From contig BLJB01000155.1 in NCBI GenBank assembly GCA_013423325.1, positions 62,001 through 126,000 on the forward strand: a stretch of DNA of 64,000 nucleotides, given 5' to 3'. The notes under the pieces were generated by a model that saw nothing but the letters and a program-made list of their open reading frames with translations, was not told the DNA's origin and did not search any database. Source of the stretch: Usnea hakonensis (Eukaryota; Ascomycota; Lecanoromycetes; Lecanorales; Parmeliaceae). The translations under genes were made by a program, and so were the position numbers. Below are positions 10,988-22,771 of the stretch, piece by piece. The stretch's first letter is position 1. Each line of letters starts with the position of its first letter.

Positions 10988-12877
10988 ATGACCAAAAGCC
11001 AGGAGCCCCTGCTCTCAGAAGACCGCCCCTCCTCTGAACAATCCAGCGAACGACATGCGGAAGAGGAAGATGCCCTCCTGACAGGCCAATCGAAGTCACA
11101 GCAGAGCAGCTGGCCCTTCTGGCGAGAAATTGGCATATTCACCTGGGCCGTAGTCGCTACAGCAGCCGTGATCGTCCTTGCGGTTCTATACCAACACCAG
11201 CAGACGACGCACCGTGCAAGTTCAGGAGGATGGGGAAAAGAAGGGAAACCGAGTGGCAAGAGGAATCTAATATTCATGGTGTCTGATGGTATGGGGCCCA
11301 CCAGCTTGTCGTTGACTAGGACCTTCAGGCAGACGGAGAGCGGATTACCGATTGATGATGTTCTGGTACTGGATCAGCACCTTATTGGGTCCTCGAGGAC
11401 AAGGAGTACATCGAGCCTGATCACTGACTCTGCAGCTGGTGCTACGGCTTTCTCCTGCGGAATGAAGAGCTACAACCATGCTATCTCTGTACTCCCTGAT
11501 CATTCGCCGTGCGGGACTGTTCTCGAAGCTGCGAAGAAGGCGGGATACATGACAGGACTCGTGGTTACAACACGGATCACAGATGCTACGCCGGCGTGCT
11601 TTGCTGCACACGTGAATCGGAGATCAGAAGAGGACCTCATTGCGGAGCAGGAGATTGGAGAGCATCCGTTGGGAAGAGTATTGGATCTCATGCTTGGGGG
11701 AGGCCGATGCCATTTTCTGCCAAATACCACAGACGGCTCTTGCAGAGATGATAACAAGGACGTTGTGGCCATGGCTAAGGAAAACGGGTTCAGCTACGTG
11801 GACGATCGCGAGGGCTTTGATGGGCTGAATCTCGGCAGTAGTGCCAAACTACCGCTGCTTGGGTTGTTCGCGAGAACTGATATTCCGTATGAAGTCGACC
11901 GAAGGAACTTGAATGATGTCTATCCTTCCCTTGATGAAATGGCACAAACTGCGCTTGCGGCTCTGAGAGATGCAACGCGGGACAGTGATCAAGGTTTCTT
12001 TCTCATGATTGAGGGAAGCCGGATTGACCATGCTGGTCATGGGAACGACCCTGTCGCACAGGTGCATGAGGTGCTAGCCTATGATAAGGCCTTCGCCAGC
12101 GTCTTGGACTTCCTTGACAAGGATGACGTGGAAGGTGTACTGGTCGGCACGAGTGATCATGAAACTGGTGGGCTGGCCACAGCTCGACGTAAGTGCTTTC
12201 ATGATCTCGAGACTTAAATCTGAGCTAATCCACACAGAACTTCACGACGCCTACCCTGTCTACCGCTGGTTCCCAGACATGCTCATCAACTCCACCCATT
12301 CCGCCGAAAATCTTGCCTACCAACTCCGAGACCATCTCGCAAAGCAAGGCAAAGGCTCAAGGGAAAACCTAGCCTCTTATATCCGCGAAATACTCGTCGA
12401 GCAAGGATTAGGAGTCTACGACGCTACGGATGGCGAGATCAATCGCTTGATAGATAACTCAGATCCATGGCCTGCCTCCTACATTTTTGCCGACATCATT
12501 AGCCGGCGAGCCCAGGTTGGATGGACCACGCATGGGCATTCCGGTACATTGCCCTCCCCTCTTCTAAGTTTGAGCGTATTAAGACTGACCATATCACAGC
12601 CGTCGACGTGAACATCTACGCCTCCAACCCCAAGCACGCCCGGCCCCTCATCGGCAACCATGAGAACACAGAAATCGGCACCTTCCTGAGGGATTACCTA
12701 GACGTGGATACCGAGGCAGTGACCAAGGAACTCAAGGAACAGTTGAAAACGTCGAGGTTTCAGAATTGGCTGGGCAAGCCGGTCGGTGATGGTGTGGATA
12801 CGATGGCGGGTTTGGATCATTACCGGGGAGATTTTAAGAAGAGGGGGTTGGAGTGTGGATGTGGAGCTGTACACTAA
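10988..12877 (+). CDS. PHO8: vacuolar-type alkaline phosphatase (Pho8-like)
   Basis: Exons 10988-12188, 12238-12543 and 12600-12877 encode 594 residues. A short acidic cytosolic N-terminus carries PLLSED, a dileucine-like motif near the start. It precedes one membrane helix at about 49-68, as in yeast Pho8, a type II protein sorted to the vacuole. Alkaline phosphatase signatures are complete: FMVSDGMGPTSLSLTR with metal-binding D100, TDSAAGATAFSCG with the serine nucleophile S148, IEGSRIDHAGH(G)ND, and GTSDHETGGLA in exon 1. Exon 2 adds RAQVGWTTHGHS and exon 3 AVDVNIYAS, the His-containing metal site and the end of the domain. The enzyme removes phosphate from many monoesters in the vacuole. 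No premature stop is seen. The substrate in vivo is not deducible. Confidence 0.93.
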
Positions 12878-13603
12878 ATCAATGTGCGGGTGTCAAGATG
12901 AGAAAGAAGACATAATCATTCTAAATAGCGGGCGTGTGGTGGGTCATTAGGCGTACTCTACAAGTGGTGGACGCGGAAGAATAGATGGATGGATTGATGA
13001 GTGGGGGAAGGACTTGTATTGCTAGATATGCTTGATACCCATTTTATTTTACTCTTAAGTATCTCATCATCGCTTTCTTCATTCCTCCCCTTTTTCCCTC
13101 CCTCTCTCTCTCTCTGTCTATCTCCCACATCAACCCCATCAAACAAAAACTCCAATCCATAACCAACAATGCTAATCCTGATGATGAAGCAGGCCCCCAA
13201 ATCCCAAACCTCGGATCGGATCGATCGGTAGGTGAGATGGAGGGTCTGCGACTTGACTCCCTTGAATTGCCCATGCCAATGTGAGGAAAGGAAAAGATGA
13301 CAGAAAGAAGAAGATTCCTGTGCTGGATACCGGTGACGCCATTGAATACTAGAACAAGAGAATGAAGAGGTGGTGGAATCCTTGGATGCAGCAACGTCCA
13401 TCCAATAGGTGGGAGCTGGTTGGGGAAGAGATGTGGGTCGTCCGTGACGACGGGGGTTTCTTGAGAACAAGAAAAGGAGGGGGGTGGAGGTATGTGGTCG
13501 TGGAGAGGATCAGAGATATGAGCTGCACAGGTCAGTCAGACCACGCATATTCCTCTTCCGTCGGCAACCACCTATCCTTCGACTCGAAGCTCCAAGTACT
13601 CGC
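12878..13603. other. convergent intergenic region with CT microsatellite
   Basis: Lies between the 3' ends of the phosphatase gene and the next minus-strand gene. A short (CT)n tract lies at about 13099-13117. ORFs on both strands are low-complexity and unsupported. Confidence 0.5.
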
Positions 13604-14929
13604 TCACTCCCCCCCGATCCCCAACCTGCGCGGAAAATCCCTCGCAATCTTCGCCCGCAGCGCCTGCCGCGCCCTCTGGCCCCGCGCCTCCGATTCTTCG
13701 GGCGTCTCCTCTACCACGATCGTGGACACGCTGCTGGGGGACCCGGGGGGGGAGGAGTCGTCCGTCATCATGATCCACGGCGGGGGAGCTAGGCTCCGCA
13801 CGGAGAGGGGCTGCTCTTCGTCAAAGGCTTCGGGTAATCTTTCTAGAAGCGATCCGATTGAGGAGGCGGGGGAGGGGGAAGGTGGTGGAGAGGAGGGGGC
13901 CGGTTGGACCGGGCGCATTAAGCGTAGGACTTGGTCGAGACGTTCGGGGACGGGGATCCATACTTTTGCGGGTATGTGTTTCCAGGCGTCGGCGGGGGAG
14001 CGGTGGATCCGGAAGGATTGCTGTCCGTGCCAGACGAATTGGTCGGCGTGCAGGTGGCTGATGTTGCTGTAGTCGAGTTGGACCCAGTGTTGGGCACCCC
14101 GGACGACGTGCTGGCACAGACTGGCGTAGTCGAAGTTCTTGTAGTTGGCCCGTCGGTCCCCGGGCCAGGTTTCGTGACGGTGGACTCTGAGGTCCGTTCC
14201 GAGGTCCGCGCCCAGGCTCCTTCCGTTCCATCCTGTCAGGCATTCGGGACTGCAGGGCCTTGGGTGCGTGGTCGTGTCAGCCCAGAGATGCAAACGGTGG
14301 GTTAGCAGTCCGATTCCGTCCCAGCCTGTTAGGCATTCTGCGGAGAAAGGTCCGCCGCAACCAAAGTTCACGTGGTGGTATCTGACGTTCGGCATCTGGA
14401 ATCTAGCGTCACGCTCTTGGTACCACTTCAGGCTCTGGACGTGGCAGTACATGTTCCACGGATACGGGGACTCTTTGTGCTGTCTCAGAAGGACAGGATC
14501 GTGCTCGTTGGGCTTCGCACGGTTGGAGCACCTGTCCAACACCGCTGCGTCGACTTGGATTTGTGCTTTCTGCGCAGGGCCAAGGCCATTGTCCTTCATC
14601 TCCTTTTCGAAACTTCTTTTGCGTTCCTCGTATGCCCGCTTGTCGAAACCCCTGGGATACTTGCCGGGCGATGAGTGGATGATGGGACACGACTTGGGGA
14701 TCTCGACCTTGGACCCACAGTGCATGTCGGCCGGGAGGTAAACCACTTGGTCGTGGTAGAACTTCAACGCGAGCTTGACGGCATCGCATGTCAGGCTCTT
14801 GGGGACGGCGATGGTATTATCACGCTTGTATCTGCAGTCTCTGAAGAATTGTTTCGGCTTCGCCGACGGGGGCACCATGGGAAAGTGATGCCCGCAAGCC
14901 CTCGAAAGGTAGAATTCATGGAGACACAT
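13604..14929 (-). CDS. Cys/His-rich fungal protein of unknown function
   Basis: One open frame of 441 residues from an ATG at 14929. I recognise no named domain. The N-terminus MCLHEFYLSRACGHHFP has the MCxxxxYxxxCGH pattern seen at the start of many uncharacterised ascomycete proteins, suggesting a small metal-binding fold. The middle holds conserved-looking Trp, Tyr and Cys residues (NMYCHVQSLKWYQERDARFQ, VNFGCGGPFSAECLTGWDG). The motif ECLTGW occurs twice about 37 residues apart. The C-terminal 130 residues are Pro/Ser-rich and acidic, probably disordered, ending with a basic helix (RGQRARQALRAKIARDFPRR). No signal peptide or membrane segment. Long ORFs on the other strand are shadows caused by high GC. 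An intron inside the frame cannot be ruled out. Confidence 0.7.
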   Translation of the reverse strand: MCLHEFYLSRACGHHFPMVPPSAKPKQFFRDCRYKRDNTIAVPKSLTCDAVKLALKFYHDQVVYLPADMHCGSKVEIPKSCPIIHSSPGKYPRGFDKRAYEERKRSFEKEMKDNGLGPAQKAQIQVDAAVLDRCSNRAKPNEHDPVLLRQHKESPYPWNMYCHVQSLKWYQERDARFQMPNVRYHHVNFGCGGPFSAECLTGWDGIGLLTHRLHLWADTTTHPRPCSPECLTGWNGRSLGADLGTDLRVHRHETWPGDRRANYKNFDYASLCQHVVRGAQHWVQLDYSNISHLHADQFVWHGQQSFRIHRSPADAWKHIPAKVWIPVPERLDQVLRLMRPVQPAPSSPPPSPSPASSIGSLLERLPEAFDEEQPLSVRSLAPPPWIMMTDDSSPPGSPSSVSTIVVEETPEESEARGQRARQALRAKIARDFPRRLGIGGE

Positions 14930-17408
14930 CCTTCCCAGGCGTAGGTCGTCTTTGGGGTGGGGGGTTGTGGTGATCGTTGTGGGTATTTATGTGTGTTTAA
15001 AGGTGGAGGGCAAGCTGAGGGTAAATAGGGAATCCTAAGTGACAACGAGGGAATGGGAATGGGAAATTGTCTCAGGGGTATGTGAAGTGACGCCCCGAGC
15101 AAAGCCTTGAGCTGACGTGGCAAAGAGTGAAGTCACACAAAAGGCTCGACCACGAGACAGCCCCAAGAAGAGGAGAAAGGAAGAGAAAATGGAAAAAGCA
15201 GTTCTCGAGTCCACCAATGGTAGTAGTGCCTCGTCACTCCTTCGCTTAGAGTCATGCAGGACAATAACAAAGCAAGAGAATCTAGTTACGCTTGGTGTCT
15301 CTCTTTGGTGTTGCCTTATTATTGCTGACCGCCTCCTCTGCCGATCTTGAAACATAATAGATTACCAAGGGCTGTGAAATAAGGGGACCCTCTCCATGTC
15401 TGCAGCCAACCGGGTAAACATCCAGCCCGGGTGGTGAGACTCACGTGGTACACTAATTATATGTTTATATAGTAGCGTGTGGCGGTAAGTATAACACTCA
15501 TCTCAGTGATAAGTAACCAGAACGCAGAGAAAGTGACGCGGCCGGAGAGGCCGAGATAATGCTGTGTGAATTAAACGGGGAGAAAGTGACTCTGGGGGAG
15601 AAATGGGGGCTTTAAATAGTGGCTCATGCCTTCAATAGTGAAGATGTCCAGCAATGGAAGTGAAGGATGTGGAGTGACACCTGCTTTCTGTGCATGTTGG
15701 GGTGAAGAGAAGGTGTGCTAGAAATGAGATGGGAATGGAAGCAGTGATGGGAAACAGCATGTCACTGCTCCGATCCGGACGCTCTGTTACTTATAGTTAT
15801 GGCCAGTGAAGATACTGTTGTTAATGAGCTAGGTGAAACAGTGAACAAGATCAGAGCCCACAACTAAGGGTTACAGAGAAAGCAGTCACTACCCCGGTCC
15901 GATCCTATGATATCCTACCATATGAGGGCAAGTTTAGTGATAGACAATGACATACCACCTTCCTTAGCCCAACCTTTTCCACACTTACTGTTATTGAAGC
16001 GAAGATGGATAATTCAGGTCGAGGAGTGAACAACGTGAAAGCTCACAACTAAGTCTCGTTCAGAATGTAGTCACTAGCCTCGCCCGATCTCGTTACACGG
16101 AAATAGAAGCAGTGATGCCCAATAGCATCTCAAATACTCGGCCCGACCCTTGTCATACCTACCTTAGGTAATAATACCAGGAGTGACGCCCGTGGCAATG
16201 GGCCAGAACAGTCAACAGCATAGTTTCCGTGACCCGACCTCTTTCATACTTGATCTCACCAGTACTGAGAAAGTCTTGTGAATAACTCACTGAGAAGGTG
16301 AAGGAGTTGTAAGCACCACGACTAGGCATTGTGGAGAACACAGCTCCTCGGTGTTGTATACTGGGCAGTCTCGCTCTTCCCACCACCAGTCCAGAAAATG
16401 AAGCTTGAACTCGTCCCTGTAAGAGAAGATAATTCCTCTTCGACTTTTCCATTCAGCAAGACTTTCAGGCCAACGATCAGCGAAGATGGCGTTTTCCGCT
16501 CGGATAGAAAGATACAACTATTGCCGAGCGTTTAGAGCTGGTAAGGCTGCCGGTTTTAGGGTACATTTATCGGACAGATGTGTGTGACTTTTCTCCCAAT
16601 TGTAGTTGATGTACTCGTACTGTACTACAATCCATGGCCGTCGGCTCATCAGCTAGGATGCTTGGACATTGTCCATGGATGGTTTTTCCCACATCCTCTT
16701 CCGGAAACTTGGACTCCCAAAGGTCCCCAAATGACCTTACAATCTGATCATCAACACACGTCAGAGTATTATTAATCCGTCAAGCATTCGGCGCCGCAAT
16801 TTGCTCTCTGCTACTCAGGTGTTGATACGTGTGTTGTGTGCTTTCTAGACTACCTATGCCCCTTGAGCTGATAGCTTCTACTGGCAGTATCACTCCCGTC
16901 CCGTCTTTGGCAAATTGTGTGTACATCTAAATTCAAGTTCACTTGTGACGTGGATTCTAGAGACGCAATCTTCTCCGTGTAAGTATCTTGAGAAGCCGAG
17001 GCTTGAATGTTGGTTTTAACGGGTGTTATTCCCACTTTGTACCGATCATTGAAGCTTGTTCTGTCGAGAGGATTTAATCCATTGCTTCCTCATTAATCAT
17101 ACGGAATACCGTATGGGCACGAGTTCTGTCGGTAAAAGTTGATGTGGGAGGTGGCTTGTAATAGAGTATGTGATCAATGGGGGATCCAAGCGCTGTAGGT
17201 AGTATTCAAAGAAGCTGCTCGTGGTGTTGCTAACGTTATCTATGCGTACAGCATTGAAATCGACAGTCTATAGGCCCCAAAAGCAACCGAACGCCCTGTA
17301 GAGTCGATCCATTGTCATAACACAAAGTCCCACCATCATATCCAAAACTTCCACCAAACAACCTATCCCCTAGCCACTAGCTACCTAGAACTACCCAATA
17401 CCATACCC
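14930..17408. other. gene-poor region with degenerate repeats
   Basis: The 2.5 kb upstream of the Cys/His-rich gene holds no convincing ORF. The antisense frame at 16287-16517 has no motif. From 15740 to 16255 there is a degenerate tandem array, listed separately. A palindromic TACCTTAGGTA lies near 16159-16169. The rest looks like non-coding DNA. Confidence 0.5.
15740..16255. repeat. degenerate tandem array
   Basis: At least two diverged copies of a 66-bp unit are clear. Copy A is at 15840-15905 and copy B at 16025-16090; they share AGTGAACAA, CACAACTAAG and AGTCACTA in the same order and spacing, with similar ends (CCGATC). Further partial units start with GCAGTGATG at 15741 and 16109 and with GAGTGACG at 16181, and each ends with a CCGATC/CCCGACC-like block. 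Identity between A and B is roughly two thirds by eye. No coding potential. Confidence 0.6.
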
Positions 17409-17771
17409 TCAATTTCTCCTTTGTCCACAACACCCATTCAAACGCCCCTTCATATCCCGCTCACGAGCCCGTCTCCCCTCTTTCTCATCAGTAATCCGAT
17501 CCTGGTGCTCCGCAACGTCGTCTTTCAATTGCTTGATCTCATCCTGAATCTTCCGGATCTTCTTCTCGAGCTGCGCTTGGCGGCGGTGAGAGGCGCATTT
17601 ACCGGGAATGACTTTCTTTTGGGATATGACGACGACGCCGCAGCAGTGGTGGGAACAGCGGTGGCGGTCGAAGTCGATGAAGAAACCGCGTTTTTTGTCG
17701 CAGGAGGAGGAGAAGATTGGGGGCTGGGATTCGCAGCCGCAGTCAAAGGTGTAGGAATCGTAGTGGCACAT
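17409..17771 (-). CDS. small Cys/His-rich protein with coiled-coil tail
   Basis: Open frame of 120 residues from an ATG at 17771. The first half is rich in Cys and His (MCHYDSYTFDCGCES, then RHRCSHHCCGVV), suggesting zinc binding. The second half is charged and helical (EKKIRKIQDEIKQLKDDVAE), a probable short coiled coil, ending in a basic NGCCGQRRN tail. The start MCxxxxYxxxCGC resembles that of the 441-residue protein at 13604-14929, 2.5 kb away on the same strand. No signal peptide. I recognise no named family. A long antisense ORF covers the same bases but is less protein-like. Codon-level support is only the unbroken frame and composition. Confidence 0.55.
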   Translation of the reverse strand: MCHYDSYTFDCGCESQPPIFSSSCDKKRGFFIDFDRHRCSHHCCGVVVISQKKVIPGKCASHRRQAQLEKKIRKIQDEIKQLKDDVAEHQDRITDEKEGRRARERDMKGRLNGCCGQRRN

Positions 17772-20081
17772 TGTCCGTGCTGAGGCGTTTTGTAGAGGGT
17801 TTTGTTGGAGGATTTGCTGGTTGTTCTTGGGGTTTTCTGGGGTTCTCTGGAGTCAACGATGATGAAGATGGAGGATGGATCAGAACATGTGCGATCTTTG
17901 GGTAGATATAAGCAGCCGTTGAGGTTTGCAGCATGTCTAAGAATGCTTGGAGCTTTAGCGGAAGTCTCTTGTTTTGTCTCAGACTCACAAAGAACGCTAC
18001 ATGCAAGGATAGGTGTAGAGTTATACTTCAGCTTTCGCTTTGTCCTTCAAAACATCGATAATACTGAAGTTAGATGTTTGCTAAAATGATGCAGAATCGC
18101 GCAGACTGTTGAGAACAAAGCGGGTGGTCTCTAGCGTTGGGTGTAGAACAGAACCATGTTCCAGATCCTGCATGTCTCTCCTTCCGACCGCCCTTTCTAA
18201 TGAGCAAACGCTTTAGACAGGATTTGCGGACACCATGCATCGACTTCGGTTCGTCCTTTTGAATCTTGACATCCTGTTGAGGCTGACAAAGATCGCGCAA
18301 TTGAATTAAGACGGTTTTCGGGTGAAACAATTTAACGGACTCTGTAGAAATCTTGGCACTGAATTCTGCATCAATTGCTGCTGTTGTGTTCATGGGCGCG
18401 TAGAGAATGATGTCGTAGATACTGATCTTCAGGTCGTGACGGAACAAGCGAGCAGTCGAGCAACAGCGTACTCACAATTCGGTATGGGCGACTTAGAACG
18501 AGTGCAGACAACTACGAATGTAGAGTAGTCTTGGTGAGATGTAGGAGAGCAGAATACATGTTATAGGTAGGAGTACACTGAGGCAGAGAAGGCACTGATC
18601 CGAGAAATCTCCAGAATGCAAGAATTTCTAGCCCTGCGGAGAAAAGAGTGACAGGTGTGGCGGAGCTTGCTGCACAGTCCCGCATAGGAGGCTGGGCAAA
18701 ATGATTACCTCGGATGAGGAGGGGGATTTTTCAGTATGTCGTTCCACCTAGATGTCTCCTCGGTGGCTCTGTGTGAACTTTGACATGGCGAGAGATTTAT
18801 GCTTCAACCTCTTAAGCCACAAGAACAGCCCTCAAGTAATTTTCTTTGATGGCAGTCAGGTGAACGGAACATAAGAGACGCATTTAACTACCACCGAATG
18901 ATCGAGCAATAGTCCGCAGGCCGAGTTGCTTTCCTGATCACGATTTACCACAGAGTTTAGAGCATCTTGCATTCCTTGCCACGAAAGTGACGTCCAGTGG
19001 ATCTAGACCAAAATGTGACATTACGCTGCGGGGAACGGAGATTTGTCAAACGAGGGTGGCGGGTTTGCTTTCTCGATTTAGATTTAGTCCTTAATCGGCA
19101 TGGCCGAGTGCCAGTCGGCGTGAGAGCACTGATGCTGCATGCACGAGGCTAGATCTGTTAGAGATCGTCCATGATGTAACAGCAGGAATGTTTCGCTGCT
19201 TGTCTATACGAGACGTTCACAAGAATTCAATAACTTAAGTGACGAGAACAGCAGTTTCATTGTGTGGTATCCAGAACAGGCAAGAGATTTGCAGTGGTGC
19301 TAAGAACGCATCTTCAGCTCAAGCCTTAATCCTCTTGCAGGTCAGCGACTGAGATCCACCTGTATTTGGTGCTGTCTACGAACCTCGAGCTACCTCTAAA
19401 GCTAAGCGATCTTGATCCCATCCAATTAACAACCTTCGATACCGGCCACGCAGAAAGTACTTACCTGGATCGAATGAGAATGAACAAGCTCCAGAGATAG
19501 GAAGGAAAAGAGGACATGTTGGCTCAGATGGCTAAGCAACAAGGGTCTCTTTATCCACTTTGATTCGGTTGAATACGAACAAAGCTTACAGAGGCTACCT
19601 TTTACGGCGCAAATCGCTACTTAAACACAAGCCTATGAAGACACAGACTTCGACGATTCCTGACAATTAAGAAATCGAACTTAGAGCTTAAGTTTCAAAT
19701 TGTGGCAATTGATTTAGATAGAGAGGGCTGTTTCGTACCACGAAGGAGTAGTCCAATTCTAAACCATCTACTTAGGCAGTATGACCTTAGAATTATAAAA
19801 GTACCGTAAAACTAGCACCACCACCGCTCCAAGGATGCAGGACGCGCCGAGAGCTTAACTGCTTGCATATTGAGGCCTCGGAGCTGTGTATAACGTGCTT
19901 CATTGGCAAGTACGAGACTAGACCATATGTCAATGCCCGTTTCGGTCTCACGATATCAAACGCTGTCAATATGCACAAGTGAACAATCGCCAAGCCAGCG
20001 CCAGCTATGCAGAACAAAACGCCTATTTTCCGTAAATGAGCGGCCCCCCCCCACAATATCCATATCTCAGCCGATGCAAAT
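17772..20081. other. 2.3-kb gene-poor region
   Basis: I find no supported gene. The minus frame at 18070-18447 lacks an ATG (it opens with TTG) and has no partner exon I can identify. About 19793-20081 is the 3' flank of the CRH gene. A poly-C run lies at 20044-20052. Confidence 0.45.
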
Positions 20082-21625
20082 TTAAGCACACATCATAAGC
20101 ATACCGACGAAGGCGACCAAAGCAGCGAACATCGAACCTCTCGTGACTTCTTCTCCTTTTAATGCACCACTGGAAGCTTTTTGGTCCCCTTGGTCAAAAC
20201 CACCAATGCCTGTCGCGGCGGTGCCAGATGCACTTGACGTCCCGCTGCCGGAATCTGAGCCTGAGCCTGAACCTGAGCCGGAACCAGATCCTGAGCCTGA
20301 GTCACCACCGACACCGGTACCATCTGAGCCACCTGCACCTGACAAGCCAGGCACGGTTGCCAAGTTTGTTGGTGTAGGTGTAGCTGATGCCCCCTTAGAC
20401 GATGATGTGCTCGATGGGTTGGGCTTCCCCTTGTTCATATCGGTACCGTCCGCAAGGAATGAGCCAAGAACAGTTGGGTTGTTCGTGAGGTCAACATCCC
20501 CTTCTAACCCATCCCTGTTGCCATACTGGTAAGATACTGTGCCTGTACCGTTTGCGTCCGACGGCGCTGGGTAGCACTGCACGTTAACATCATTGTACAT
20601 GGAGTAAAAATACCCATTCGTCTGGACGTCCTGCGAACTCCAGTCTATCAAGCCCCCAGCCCAATCAATCGTACCCTGTCCACTCTTATTCGTGCCAGCG
20701 GGCCAGAGGGAGAGCTGAATGCGCGCAGGTGTTTGTGGGTAGTGATACTTGTTGTCGGTTTTGTTGAAGGTGTCCGCCTTGTTAAGAACACGAGAGGATT
20801 TGCCGTCGACAGACCAAGTTAATGATGTTGGTGACCAGTCGACTTCATACGTATGGAAAGCGCTGAAGGAATCGCCACCATCTGATACAGTTAAATTTAC
20901 TTCATTGTCATCTGCGGCTGTCAGTCAAATCTTCGGCGAGAGCTGCCTTGGCACTCACAATCCGTTACGCCCTGCCAGTAGAAATTGGATTGCGCGGTAT
21001 TCAGTTCTGTGCCTACGAACTCGAAGTCTATCTCGTCCTGGACGTCCGAAAAAAGGACAAAGGCGGAAACGACACCTTGCCCTCGGCTTGTCTTCATCGA
21101 CGCGCTAACCTTTCCATACCATACGTAGTGCGTACTAGAAAGGAGTGTTCCAGATGCGCTTGCTCCGTCTTCGGCCAAGGTCAAGATGACTGCGCTATTA
21201 TCAGGCGTGAGCAGTGGGGTTCCTTGCGACACCCAGTTGGCCTTTGATGCGTCTCCAAGATATTGTGTGTTCGCTGTAATCCCGTTCAACGATGTCAACT
21301 TGTAATCCTGGCTTTGACAAACGGGTGCAGGCACGCAGGACTCGAGGGCAAATGAGTATCTGATATCGCACCCGCCGAGGCAGTATGCTCCTACACCACA
21401 CTGGCCGTATTCTGTCATAGAACACTGATCAGCATCTTGTCAAAAGGGAGCGAGGCAGGAATGATTACGTGAACAACAGGGGCTTGACTGTGGGCACGGG
21501 TTGCCCGCTCCGCACAGTATTCCGCCAGATACCCCATTGCCCGCTTGACTGCTTGATTGCCCCTGGGCCAAGGCTGTGGAGGCCGAATATAAGACGACCA
21601 CGGCAGCAGCTCGAAGGTGAAGCAT
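20082..21625 (-). CDS. GPI-anchored CRH-family GH16 transglycosylase with chitin-binding module
   Basis: Exons 21625-21469, 21411-20959 and 20911-20082 (introns 57 and 47 bp) give 479 residues. Order of parts: signal peptide (1-20, ending STALA); a Cys-rich CBM18-like module (about 36-84; GGILCGAGNPCP, SPCCSQYGQCGVGAYCLGGC) that spans the first junction; and the GH16 catalytic domain, with the CRH motif DEIDFEFVG at about 178-186 (E179 nucleophile, E183 acid/base by family analogy), NFYWQGVTDYDNEV across the second junction and YEVDWSPTSLTWSVDGK. Next come a Ser/Thr linker with a Gly-Ser/Asp-Ser dipeptide run (about 410-430) and a hydrophobic GPI signal (MFAALVAFVGMLMMCA). Yeast and Aspergillus Crh enzymes link chitin to beta-glucans in the cell wall. 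All expected catalytic residues are present. Confidence 0.95.
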
Positions 21626-22771
21626 GACTAAAAACGAGTGCTTCAGATATGCGTAGCGACTGTGTGCGGAATTTGGTGTAAACGGTGCGTTATTGAATTC
21701 GGCAGACGAAATGCTTTCGTCGCAGGGATTTTATTATTGGTGCCTGGTGGCAATGCTCATGAAAGGAATACAGAAAGAACAAGGGCATTAAATGTAGTGA
21801 TACAACGAAAGACAGGAGCTTGATGCACCAAAAAGATGCTGCTGAACGAGAGTGGGAATGATTATGCTGCTGTCGCTGTAGAGTGAAAAGAAAACAGAGG
21901 AGAGAGAGCAAATGCAGCCAAGAAATGGCATACATTATCTTACCTTAGAGAGGGGGCGCTAGGAAGATTGAATACGAGCTGACAAGGGTGTGGTGGTTGC
22001 TAAATTTAGCTGTCACCACGCTCCGACGTATCTCCGGGCCTAAAGTGACACCCATGTCTCGTATTGAGGCTTTTCACTTTTCAGACAAACACATCATCTC
22101 GCTACGATGCTGACATCAAAGTCCAACCAATATCTAGACGTCGACGAAAGACAGATAGACTGCAGTATATCACGTCGTCTTTTTTCGGAGGGCTAGAACA
22201 AAATTCCATCAATAACATTTCTTTATCATTACTCTGCCACAGATCACTTCCTAAAGTATGGCCGCGCTTTGTCACACAATGATAGACACAATATCACTTG
22301 AGTTCCATCGAACGATTCCTCTCAGAGGCTCCAAACCAATTACCTCTATACTCTATCATCATATCTAGAGAAATTGCGGATCTCTTACCGCCATCATCCA
22401 AGAATGATGGAAACTCAACAAATCTATATTGATCTTGTCGCTTTGCCGATTTTGACGATGCTGGTGTCTTGGGTCATGGGTTTTCCGAGAACGAACATTG
22501 GGCTCAGCATCTAACCCTTGACAGGGTCATAAGTGTGATCTATAGGCTCCACTCCATCCCTTATACATCGTCCATTCCATAGAAATGGTACTGAGATTGT
22601 CACAGGATATCCTCGATCTCATGTCAACCAGGCTTCTTCACAGAGAACTATTTGAATACATGATGTCTCGACGAAGAACATGGCCACGGGCCGAGCTTAT
22701 AGTCTGGGAATAACGTCTTTTGTGCCGACATCCATGGTGGGAACCTCCTACCTCATTCATCAGCTTGGTTC
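21626..22771. other. intergenic
   Basis: Promoter side of the CRH gene followed by AT-rich DNA without a recognisable gene. A pyrimidine-rich leader candidate is on the minus strand at about 21800-21930. Confidence 0.45.

Noticed and set aside
13362..14305. Plus-strand ORFs opposite the Cys/His-rich gene
   Set aside because: GC-rich shadows with no conserved motif.
18070..18447. 125-codon minus-strand ORF
   Set aside because: Starts with TTG and lacks identifiable partner exons or motifs.
20143..20532. Plus-strand ORF with Pro-Glu repeats
   Set aside because: Antisense of the Gly-Ser linker of the CRH protein.
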